Assembly: GCA_963693315.1 (NCBI GenBank)
Contig: OY856188.1
Coordinates: forward strand, 201,315,602 to 201,379,601
Source: Diogma glabrata
Lineage: Eukaryota > Arthropoda > Insecta > Diptera > Cylindrotomidae
Direction of reading: 5' to 3'
Length of the DNA stretch: 64,000 nt
Below the pieces are notes generated by a model, which was not told the DNA's origin, searched no databases, and saw nothing but the letters and a program-made list of their open reading frames with translations. Below are positions 39,715 to 48,687 of this stretch, piece after piece. The first letter of the stretch is position 1. Every line of letters starts with the position of its first letter. Made by a program: the position numbers and the translations under genes.

Positions 39715-40151
39715 TGCGTGGTGTGGTATTCGGTATGAAAATTTCACACCATAATTTGGAAAAAAATTATTAATCCATAGTTAATTTTTTATTATATATT
39801 TAGAGCACTAGATATCATTAATATATTATAATTGTTATTGTTTAGTTAAAACCCACTTTTTGATATCTATATATTTATTACAACCGATCGATTTCGAAAG
39901 CTAAGATTTTATTCTCAAGGATCGTTCTAAACTGTTAATCTATTAATCCATCCTGACATTTTAAATTAATTTCACTTTTTTCTTTGTCAAAAAATTTCCA
40001 CTTAAATATCGTGACGCCTTGAAAAAATTTCCGGATTTTTTTTAGTTGCCATGGTACCTAGTCAAAATTAAGGCGTATTATTGGTTAAAAAATAGTGTGA
40101 AATTTTCAATTAAACTTGAGAAAATTTTATTTTTTATTGCAAGTAGGCATT

Positions 40152-40391
40152 GGAATTGTAGGTCCATAGAATAACGGAAAAAGATATGGCTTACGTGTTG
40201 TTGTCGGTTGCAGGTCAGAATTTTTTTTAATCTCTGGGGGAGGGTACTCACATAATGAACCTGCCGAGTCCACTCGCCCGGAACCTGGTGACTGGAGTTA
40301 TTCAACAAATTCAGCTGGAAATTTTTTTTGCTTCCTTGTAAGCGATATAACTCGAAAATGGTGCACTTTAGGATGCTGGTGCCATGGAACG
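40152..40391 (+). repeat. Inverted-repeat element 2, left arm, inner block
   Basis: It matches the reverse complement of 55751-55972, including cgtgttgttgtcggttgcag, aatgaacctgccgag and caccagcatcc on the opposite strand. The gypsy-3 element inserted at its inner end, within ggaacg. Confidence 0.85.
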
Positions 40392-41609
40392 TGTAACGAT
40401 CGCAATAATCGCAAAACAATAATAAAACCAAATTCCTCTTTGTTTTCAATTCAATAGAAATGTATTTCATTAGTTTCCGTTCATTTTTACATTAATAATA
40501 ATTTTAAAATTTTCTAAAACTTAACTGCTAGTTAAATTTTGAATATACTATAAAAAGCAAACGAACGTACTCAATTTTATTTCCAATTCTAACGAACAGA
40601 TGTCGTTATTAATCTTTGCTGAATTTTCAATATTACCCGATTTGTTTTGGACATCATAAGATGTAAAAAAGGAAAAATCACATTTTTCCAATTTGATATT
40701 TTTAAAAATTCAATTCGATTTTTGTTCCTCAAACAAATGGATTGGATATTCATTATTCATTCTATTTTTGATCTGTTAAAAAAAGTGAAAAATAAAGAAA
40801 TTATAGATAATACTGATGATATTGTGAATTTAAATAAAAATATAGGAAATTGTAATACTAGTAAGAATGTTATTGTGAAAGGGAAGGAAATTAATATTAT
40901 AAATATAACAGGAACAAAATTTTTTTCAAGAAGATGATAATAAATTACGGTAAAGAATTTTTATGTTTATTTGCATTAATCCTAACAACATTGTCATCAT
41001 TTCAAAATGTTAATGAATTTTCACGGAAGAAGTAGCAATGCAACGTAAGCTATTTGTTGGAGTTTGTGTTGTTGAAGGTTACGAATAATTTATCGTTGAA
41101 ATTGAAGTATTTGTTACTTTTGTTCGGAAGCAAATCTTTAGTCTGTTATCAAGTGGTTCATAACGATAGTTATAAAGGGTTACAGCAACTTTTGGTGGAA
41201 TCCAGAAATACTTGTATGGTAATAAATCTTTTTGGGAAAAACAACGCTGGAAGTGAATCACCAATCAACAATTTTTAATTCAAGGTATTTTAAATTCAAG
41301 ATATGTTAATTTTTGTTTAAGTATTTTTTCTTTCCTTTGGAATGTCAAGATAAAGTTAGAAGAATAATAAGAGATTCCCAAAATTTAAGATCCGTGTGGG
41401 GACAATCCGGATGGCGGGAGTGATCTCCTTTGCTTTAACTTTTATTTTTTTTCCTACTATAAAAACGATGGAATATCAGATGTGCTTGTGATTTGTATAG
41501 ATTTAACAGTATATTGAACAGAAACAAAGTGATAAAAGTCCAATCCGATTCACGAAGTGAATCAATTAGTACACCGTGGCTCCGTAACAGGGCCAACACA
41601 ATTAGTACA
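40392..41609 (+). repeat. gypsy-3 5' LTR
   Basis: 1218 bp, starting TGTAACGATC and ending TTAGTACA. TATAAAAA lies at 41458-41465, and a small perfect hairpin gattcac-gaa-gtgaatc lies at about 41547-41563. Small ORFs inside it also occur in the 3' LTR and are not genes. It differs from the 3' LTR by a short replaced segment near 41250 and a few single bases. Confidence 0.93.
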
Positions 41610-41611
41610 CC

Positions 41612-41627
41612 TGGGCCGAAACCAAGG
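41612..41627 (+). promoter_or_regulatory. Possible gypsy-3 primer-binding site
   Basis: TGGGCCGAAACCAAGG begins two bases after the 5' LTR, with the TGG start expected of a tRNA-pairing site. The tRNA was not identified. Confidence 0.5.
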
Positions 41628-42033
41628 AACCCTGTATTTTTTGGTTATTTTGTTATATATATTTTGGTTCGAAACAATTTTTTTTTTATATTACCTGATA
41701 CCGTTAGTACGGTATAAGAACTTAAATAAATATTTTTTTAGCGCAATATTTATATTTGATTGCGAATTTTTGGCGCAATTTTTTGAAATAGGTTGGAAAA
41801 CCAGTTTTAGAAATAATTTTGAATAAAACCAGTGCGGTTTGTTTATATATGTATATGTATTATTTTTGTTCATATGTATATTAAATTCACATATACAAAA
41901 TAATGGTATGTATATATATTGAATTCAAGGAAAATATTTTATTTATTTGGGAATATAAATTTTCTAACAAAATCATTTTTGTTGTTGGTTTTTTTAAATT
42001 TTTTGGGAATTTTTTTTGAATTTCCTTTATAAT

Positions 42034-42522
42034 ATGTATTGTAAAAAACAGCAGGGGCAGAGGAGCTTCAATGGTGAAGACGTGGTAGCAGTCCGATCCC
42101 TCTTCAACGGGGTCCAGATAATACGAAGCGGAAATAGGGAGAAGGAGGTAGGACGGGTCTACAGACCTGTTCTACAGAGAACGAGACCTGGGGATCGAGG
42201 AGAGCCAGATCCACATTCGGAACAGATAGTTGGAGACCTCCTGGAACAGCTGATCCAGGATCTCCCTCTGTCAGAGCCGAATGTGGGCTGGCGTGAAAGG
42301 AGGAGGATCTCCAGGAATAGGAAATCGACCCTGAAGAAGAGGGAAAGGAATAAGAAGAGGAAGGAAGAGAGTCGCTTGGTCGTGGAGATGGGGTCTTCCT
42401 CGACCAAGGATACTCAAGTGGTTGAGGTGGTCGAGGAGGTCTCCATCTCACCGACCACGCGACAGGTAGAGGAGTGGATTGGACCACAGGAGGCTCCTGT
42501 CCCTGGTTGTTGGATAAGCTAA
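42034..42522 (+). CDS. Uncharacterised basic ORF in gypsy-3 leader
   Basis: From the ATG at 42034 the ORF encodes 162 aa (open from 42016). The segment is clearly less AT-rich than everything around it, which supports selection for coding or a different origin. The middle is strongly basic (RERRRISRNRKSTLKKRERN and the following KKRKEES), a plausible nuclear-localisation or RNA-binding stretch. It is followed by an acidic segment (VVEVVEEVS) and a Pro-rich end. No family was recognised and there is no zinc finger. It lies between the primer-binding site and gag, on the same strand, where an accessory gene could sit. A minus-strand ORF overlaps it (42104-42682) and is the competing reading. 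Confidence 0.4.
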   Translation: MYCKKQQGQRSFNGEDVVAVRSLFNGVQIIRSGNREKEVGRVYRPVLQRTRPGDRGEPDPHSEQIVGDLLEQLIQDLPLSEPNVGWRERRRISRNRKSTLKKRERNKKRKEESRLVVEMGSSSTKDTQVVEVVEEVSISPTTRQVEEWIGPQEAPVPGCWIS

Positions 42523-42622
42523 GCTTATGCATTTTTTTTTGCTTGTTTGAAAAAAAAACCGTTTTGGGACAGCAATTTTTTTTTGGAGATTGTTTTTTTT
42601 GTGCTGTCATTCGAATTGTTTT

Positions 42623-42985
42623 TGTACATATTGTACATATTTGTAAATATTTTTTTTGGAATAATATTGTACATATTTTCATTGTACATATATTTTTTTT
42701 GGAATAATATTGTACATATTTTCATTGTACATATATTTTTTTTGGAATAATATTGTACATATTTTCATTGTACATATATTTTTTTTGGAATAATATTGTA
42801 CATATTTTCATTGTACATATATTTTTTTTGGAATAATATTGTACATATTTTCATTGTACATATTTTTGTATATAATCGTGTACATATTTTGGAATGACAT
42901 TGTACATATTTTGTAAACATTTTTTGGTACTGTCAATGTACAGGGTTGTACATATTGTAAATATTCTTGTACATAGTTGTAAATA
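42623..42985 (+). repeat. Array of 20 TGTANATA (Pumilio-type) motifs, partly in five 43-bp repeats
   Basis: TGTACATA, TGTAAATA or TGTATATA begins at 42623, 42632, 42642, 42668, 42683, 42711, 42726, 42754, 42769, 42797, 42812, 42840, 42855, 42867, 42879, 42901, 42947, 42956, 42968 and 42978. Ten of these lie two per unit in five 43-bp tandem copies starting ggaataatat at 42658, 42701, 42744, 42787 and 42830. The other ten have different flanks. UGUANAUA is the RNA site bound by Pumilio/PUF proteins. The array is in the sense strand of the gypsy-3 transcript. Confidence 0.85.
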
Positions 42986-43136
42986 GGTTATTGTATACAA
43001 ATACAAGTACAATGGTTCGTTGAATTCGCTCATTGAACATGATATGGGTGTGTGCAGGATATATTTTTTGTATTTTCAATTTTTTATTGGTGATTAATTT
43101 TTTTTTGAATTTCTTTTGGAAAACCAATTATTGGTG

Positions 43137-43140
<4 letters not shown>

Positions 43141-43185
<45 letters not shown>
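43141..43185. repeat. (AT)n microsatellite in gypsy-3 leader
   Basis: A pure TA dinucleotide run of 45 bases. Confidence 0.95.
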
Positions 43186-43187
<2 letters not shown>

Positions 43188-44209
43188 TATTTTATAAGGT
43201 TATAAATATAATTCTTTCTTCAGCGGTAGGCCTAACAAGCCATCCATGGGGCTTCTCCCCTTAACGATGATGACGTTCTTAGATCGCCTATGGCCATCGG
43301 GGTTATGCGATCGAAGAACATTGGTTTCTTCTCTTCATTCAGCGAGGGAGTTCTCAGGGACGAGGAGTGGTGTTGCTGTGTTTGTACTTAGGTGCAAACC
43401 AGTAGTACCATTCTTTGCTCAGAGGCTTCTTCGGTGTAATGAAGAGAAGAACCAATTATACTTTGCTTTCAGGATCAGAGGCTTCACCTCATACAAATTC
43501 AAAAACTTTTCCATTTTTCCACTTAGCTTTTACAATAGAACAATTTTTCATAGAGTTTAAGATTTGAAGTCTGGTGCTCGGGAGCGTTCTACAACTTTCG
43601 CATTAGGTTTAGTTGTAATTTATTTGTAGGTTAAACAAGCACAACTGGGTCAGTAGAAATGGACCTAGTGTCTAATCGTGACAGTTGTGATTGTTTTATT
43701 AGGTTGGGGAGAATCTGTTCTGTAGAATCTGGTCGTTAGGGGCTTTTCTAGTCAGTTCTCACATGCATTGTTGGAGTGGGCTCGCGAACGCGATATTTTA
43801 GATTTAAACAATATGGATATTGTAGCCATACTTACTTTTTAAATTGTCTCCAGACGAATCTTGATTTTGGGAATCTCTTATCTAATTATTAAATAAAAAA
43901 ATAAAATAAATAAAACAATTTTTCGAAAATTAATTAAATAAAATTTTTATTAAATAAATAATTTTTTTAAATTTAAGTTAATTTTAGGTAACTAAATAAA
44001 TAAATTTTTTTTGACTACACAATACATCAAGATATAAATAAATATTTTTTATTTTTTTTTTAAAAATAAATCAATATTTTGAGCTAGGACGGTGCATCCA
44101 ATAAATAAACATCCTTTCTGAATATTTTTTATTTTTCAATTTTTTTTTAAAAATAAATAAATATATTTTAGGGGTGCTATCGTCAATAACTAATTTTAGG
44201 TATATATAT
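43186..44209. other. gypsy-3 leader, distal part
   Basis: The first 350 bases are less AT-rich and contain an inverted repeat (43320-43340 with 43437-43458, core tcttctcttcatt). A weak ORF at 43246-43560 has no motif. The rest is very AT-rich, with A and T runs up to the Penelope-like insertion. Confidence 0.45.
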
Positions 44210-44940
44210 ATATTTCAGTATTATAAATATATGAAAAATTTTCCTTTTTCAAAAACAGCTTATTATAGACAAGTTGAAAAATCAAACTACAAAAATTACA
44301 TAAAAACTGTTTAGTTTTATTTTACAATTTTTTAATTTTTGTTAGTTATAGTTACTCCAATATTTCGACTTGTTAGTCATTATCAAGGAAAGTCTGTAAA
44401 AAATCAGAACAACCTTTACAAACATGTTAATATTTCTAATATGGCTAGTGACGCTAACATTATAGAAAACATACCTAAATTATAACTTCATGGTTTTTAA
44501 AAAAATGCTTTATATAAAACAATGATAATTAAGGAAAAAACTATATAAACTGGCATTAACACATATATAAAAAAACTTTTAGATCAACATATGATCGTGT
44601 CATCAAAATTTAAAAATTAACTGAATACAAAAAACAAAATCAAAAACCAAATAACTAGCAATTAATTATATATTCCTTCTTGTAATAAAAACCTAACATT
44701 ATATTTTTTATATGTGCCAATTATATTACGTCATTATCTATGCGATATATATTCTCAAATAAAAAAAAAATAAAATAAAAAAATAATATAAAATATAAAA
44801 TTAAACTGAGAGATGTTTATGCCAAGCTGGAAAAACTTTCTGTATCCCTGTTAAGAGTTACTGATCTTTATTAAGAAAACTACCTAAACAACAACAATAT
44901 TGAATCAACAAACCAATAAAATATATGCTATTCCCTTATC

Positions 44941-46419
44941 TTAACGATTGATTAAGCTCAGATAGTTCTTATGTAAACCTCTACAATCCGTTTTGTAGTT
45001 TACTGAATTGTTGTGACGTGTGATATAACACATCTCTTTGAACACTCTCTTATGTTTATTAGACGCATAGTCAAGTATTGAGGCTTCTTGAAACTTAAAA
45101 TTATTGTTGCATTCAATGGCATGTCTACATAGGGCAGATCTATGATGTGTTATGTTATTCTTATTCTTCATTGTATACTTTACGTCAACCTTATGTTGGT
45201 TTAACCTAGTGGTTATCGTCTTAGAAGTTTCACCAATATAAGATTTTCCACAGTCACAATCAATTTTGTAAACAACGCCCGTTCTTTTTTCTTTCGGAAT
45301 ACGGTCCTTAAGGTTACCAAATGTCCTATTCAAACTGTTATCAACTCTCGTGGCTATTCTACTATTTTGATTAGGTCTACGTAGACACTTCTTAATCTTC
45401 TCGGTCAAATTGGGAACATAAGACATTGATCCATATATCACTTTACTTGGTACATCGTTAAGAACTGTCCGTCTTTCCTGTAAGTTCCTGTTCGTGTAGG
45501 TATATAAACATTTAGTTATAAGTTTATTGATGAGTTTATCAGGATAGTTATTTTTATGCAAAATTTGGTGTATTTTTATTTTATTATTGTTTCTGTGTGA
45601 GGCGTCACTAAGTTCTAAAACCCTTTTAATAAACGATGTTACAACATTTACTTTCATTTTATATGGGTGCGAGGAATAGTAGTTGAGTATCCTATTCGAC
45701 GCTATATCTTTACTGTACCAATTAGTTAATATTATGTTGTTATGTCTCGTTAGTTTCATATCCAAAAACGAAATACTATTATTACATTCTTTTTCCATCG
45801 TGAACATTACTTTTTGGTGGAAGGAGTTAAAAATGTTCAAAGTCGAATCAATATTATCTTTATGGATAATCAACAAGAAATCATCAACGTATTTTTTAAT
45901 AAATGATGGTTGTCCATTTAAAAGAGGTAATTGTTCCCGTAGTAATTTCTCAAGTACAATATCAGCAAGTATGGGAGATAGCGGATTGCCCATTGCGAGT
46001 CCAAAAAGTTGTCTATAGCATTGGTTGTTAAATTGGAAATAGTTATTATCGTTCACGCAAGTATCAAAAATTTTTAGAAACAATTCTTTCGAAGAAGGAA
46101 ACAAGTCTTCTATTTCTGACCATCTGTCAACAATTGCCATACGCGCTATATCCGTTGGTATGTTCGTGAATAGAGATATGACATCAAATGATACCAATAC
46201 CTCACCATCATTCAGTGTTATTGCATCGATTAGTAATTTAAGATCCACAGAGTTTTTTATATTGAATTGGCTATTCTCAACCAACGCATTGGCTATTCTC
46301 AACCATAGCCAATTCAATATAAAAAACTCTGTGGATCTTAAATTACTAATCGATGCAATAACACTGAATGATGGTGAGGTATTGGTATCATTTGATGTCA
46401 TATCTCTATTCACGAACAT
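44941..46419 (-). CDS. Penelope-like RT / GIY-YIG endonuclease, minus-strand copy (5'-truncated)
   Basis: The open frame is 492 aa, but its first 48 or so residues are read through the opposite arm and the central spacer and are not element protein. From there it covers RT motifs SFDVISLFTNIP, LAMGNPLSPILADIVLE and KKYVDDFLLI, and then the C-terminal GIY-YIG nuclease (VVYKIDCDCGKSYIGETS, about 381-398) with CRHAIECN further on. Penelope RTs normally have a longer N-terminus with the first RT motifs, which is missing here. It differs from the plus copy by about one residue outside the centre (Ile versus Arg near residue 228). Confidence 0.85.
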   Translation of the reverse strand: MFVNRDMTSNDTNTSPSFSVIASISNLRSTEFFILNWLWLRIANALVENSQFNIKNSVDLKLLIDAITLNDGEVLVSFDVISLFTNIPTDIARMAIVDRWSEIEDLFPSSKELFLKIFDTCVNDNNYFQFNNQCYRQLFGLAMGNPLSPILADIVLEKLLREQLPLLNGQPSFIKKYVDDFLLIIHKDNIDSTLNIFNSFHQKVMFTMEKECNNSISFLDMKLTRHNNIILTNWYSKDIASNRILNYYSSHPYKMKVNVVTSFIKRVLELSDASHRNNNKIKIHQILHKNNYPDKLINKLITKCLYTYTNRNLQERRTVLNDVPSKVIYGSMSYVPNLTEKIKKCLRRPNQNSRIATRVDNSLNRTFGNLKDRIPKEKRTGVVYKIDCDCGKSYIGETSKTITTRLNQHKVDVKYTMKNKNNITHHRSALCRHAIECNNNFKFQEASILDYASNKHKRVFKEMCYITRHNNSVNYKTDCRGLHKNYLSLINR

Positions 46420-47638
46420 ACCAACGGATATAGCGCGTATGGCAATTGTTGACAGATGGTCAGAAATAGAAGACTTGTTTCCTTCTTCGAAAGAATTGTT
46501 TCTAAAAATTTTTGATACTTGCGTGAACGATAATAACTATTTCCAATTTAACAACCAATGCTATAGACAACTTTTTGGACTCGCAATGGGCAATCCGCTA
46601 TCTCCCATACTTGCTGATATTGTACTTGAGAAATTACTACGGGAACAATTACCTCTTTTAAATGGACAACCATCATTTATTAAAAAATACGTTGATGATT
46701 TCTTGTTGATTATCCATAAAGATAATATTGATTCGACTTTGAACATTTTTAACTCCTTCCACCAAAAAGTAATGTTCACGATGGAAAAAGAATGTAATAA
46801 TAGTATTTCGTTTTTGGATATGAAACTAACGAGACATAACAACAGAATATTAACTAATTGGTACAGTAAAGATATAGCGTCGAATAGGATACTCAACTAC
46901 TATTCCTCGCACCCATATAAAATGAAAGTAAATGTTGTAACATCGTTTATTAAAAGGGTTTTAGAACTTAGTGACGCCTCACACAGAAACAATAATAAAA
47001 TAAAAATACACCAAATTTTGCATAAAAATAACTATCCTGATAAACTCATCAATAAACTTATAACTAAATGTTTATATACCTACACGAACAGGAACTTACA
47101 GGAAAGACGGACAGTTCTTAACGATGTACCAAGTAAAGTGATATATGGATCAATGTCTTATGTTCCCAATTTGACCGAGAAGATTAAGAAGTGTCTACGT
47201 AGACCTAATCAAAATAGTAGAATAGCCACGAGAGTTGATAACAGTTTGAATAGGACATTTGGTAACCTTAAGGACCGTATTCCGAAAGAAAAAAGAACGG
47301 GCGTTGTTTACAAAATTGATTGTGACTGTGGAAAATCTTATATTGGTGAAACTTCTAAGACGATAACCACTAGGTTAAACCAACATAAGGTTGACGTAAA
47401 GTATACAATGAAGAATAAGAATAACATAACACATCATAGATCTGCCCTATGTAGACATGCCATTGAATGCAACAATAATTTTAAGTTTCAAGAAGCCTCA
47501 ATACTTGACTATGCGTCTAATAAACATAAGAGAGTGTTCAAAGAGATGTGTTATATCACACGTCACAACAATTCAGTAAACTACAAAACGGATTGTAGAG
47601 GTTTACATAAGAACTATCTGAGCTTAATCAATCGTTAA
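46160..47638 (+). CDS. Penelope-like RT / GIY-YIG endonuclease, plus-strand copy (5'-truncated)
   Basis: Mirror copy of the minus-strand gene. Residues 1-48 derive from the opposite arm; element sequence begins near SQFNIKNSVDL (about 50). Catalytic landmarks are D78 in SFDVISLF, YVDD at 176-179 and the GIY-YIG core at 381-398. Penelope-like elements couple this endonuclease with an RT related to telomerase. The frame is open through RT and nuclease, but the N-terminal RT region is lost. The copy is therefore probably inactive by itself. Confidence 0.85.
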   Translation: MFVNRDMTSNDTNTSPSFSVIASISNLRSTEFFILNWLFSTNALAILNHSQFNIKNSVDLKLLIDAITLNDGEVLVSFDVISLFTNIPTDIARMAIVDRWSEIEDLFPSSKELFLKIFDTCVNDNNYFQFNNQCYRQLFGLAMGNPLSPILADIVLEKLLREQLPLLNGQPSFIKKYVDDFLLIIHKDNIDSTLNIFNSFHQKVMFTMEKECNNSISFLDMKLTRHNNRILTNWYSKDIASNRILNYYSSHPYKMKVNVVTSFIKRVLELSDASHRNNNKIKIHQILHKNNYPDKLINKLITKCLYTYTNRNLQERRTVLNDVPSKVIYGSMSYVPNLTEKIKKCLRRPNQNSRIATRVDNSLNRTFGNLKDRIPKEKRTGVVYKIDCDCGKSYIGETSKTITTRLNQHKVDVKYTMKNKNNITHHRSALCRHAIECNNNFKFQEASILDYASNKHKRVFKEMCYITRHNNSVNYKTDCRGLHKNYLSLINR

Positions 47639-48687
47639 GATAAGGGAATAGCATATATTTTATTGGTTTGTTGATTCAATATTGTTGTTGTTTAGGTAGT
47701 TTTCTTAATAAAGATCAGTAACTCTTAACAGGGATACAGAAAGTTTTTCCAGCTTGGCATAAACATCTCTCAGTTTAATTTTATATTTTATATTATTTTT
47801 TTATTTTATTTTTTTTTTTATTTGAGAATATATATCGCATAGATAATGACGTAATATAATTGGCACATATAAAAAATATAATGTTAGGTTTTTATTACAA
47901 GAAGGAATATATAATTAATTGCTAGTTATTTGGTTTTTGATTTTGTTTTTTGTATTCAGTTAATTTTTAAATTTTGATGACACGATCATATGTTGATCTA
48001 AAAGTTTTTTTATATATGTGTTAATGCCAGTTTATATAGTTTTTTCCTTAATTATCATTGTTTTATATAAAGCATTTTTTTAAAAACCATGAAGTTATAA
48101 TTTAGGTATGTTTTCTATAATGTTAGCGTCACTAGCCATATTAGAAATATTAACATGTTTGTAAAGGTTGTTCTGATTTTTTACAGACTTTCCTTGATAA
48201 TGACTAACAAGTCGAAATATTGGAGTAACTATAACTAACAAAAATTAAAAAATTGTAAAATAAAACTAAACAGTTTTTATGTAATTTTTGTAGTTTGATT
48301 TTTCAACTTGTCTATAATAAGCTGTTTTTGAAAAAGGAAAATTTTTCATATATTTATAATTTGAATAAAAAGACAAGCAACCATTGAAGATTTTGATAAA
48401 TATTTCAGTATATCTGAAATTAAATAAATGAATTATATTTTTATATACAATATTATAGGAATTTTTGTGAAAGATGAAGTAAAGATTAGCGGCGACAGCG
48501 GTTTTTTTTGTTCCTTTACAAGTTTGTTTTTACAAAAATTTTTTTGGGGCGTTCGTTGTTTTTTTTTCGTTTTGCGTTTTTCATTGTTTTCACTTTTACA
48601 GCGTACTAGCTACATTTTTTTAGTTGGAATTGGTTTTAGTATTGTTGGTATTTTCGAATTCTTGACTTTATAAATTTTACCATCAAA

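Larger units (their letters stand above)
44222..48399. mobile_element. Penelope-like element: head-to-head inverted pair of 5'-truncated copies
   Basis: Two arms of about 2.05 kb, 44222-46274 and 46305-48360, are near-identical inverted copies around a 30-base centre. Each arm encodes the same RT-GIY-YIG protein, and the coding strands point outward. A 12-bp direct repeat atatttcagtat (44210-44221 and 48400-48411) flanks the whole unit and is the likely target duplication. The right end carries an extra tail of about 38 bases not found at the left, as in other Penelope insertions. It lies inside gypsy-3, so it is younger than that element. Confidence 0.85.

Noticed and set aside
40647..41826. 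Several ORFs in and just after the gypsy-3 5' LTR
   Set aside because: Most of the same frames reappear in the 3' LTR (54268-55294); they are LTR sequence, not genes.
42104..42682. 192-aa minus-strand ORF in the gypsy-3 leader
   Set aside because: It overlaps the plus ORF and runs into the AT-rich region before the motif array; the orientation is against the element and there is no motif. It remains an alternative that codon statistics could settle.
42658..42872. CRISPR-like array
   Set aside because: The 43-bp units are head-to-tail without unique spacers, in a eukaryotic retroelement.
46160..46304. N-terminal 48 residues of both Penelope ORFs as genuine protein
   Set aside because: They are the reverse complement of the other copy's coding sequence plus the palindrome spacer.
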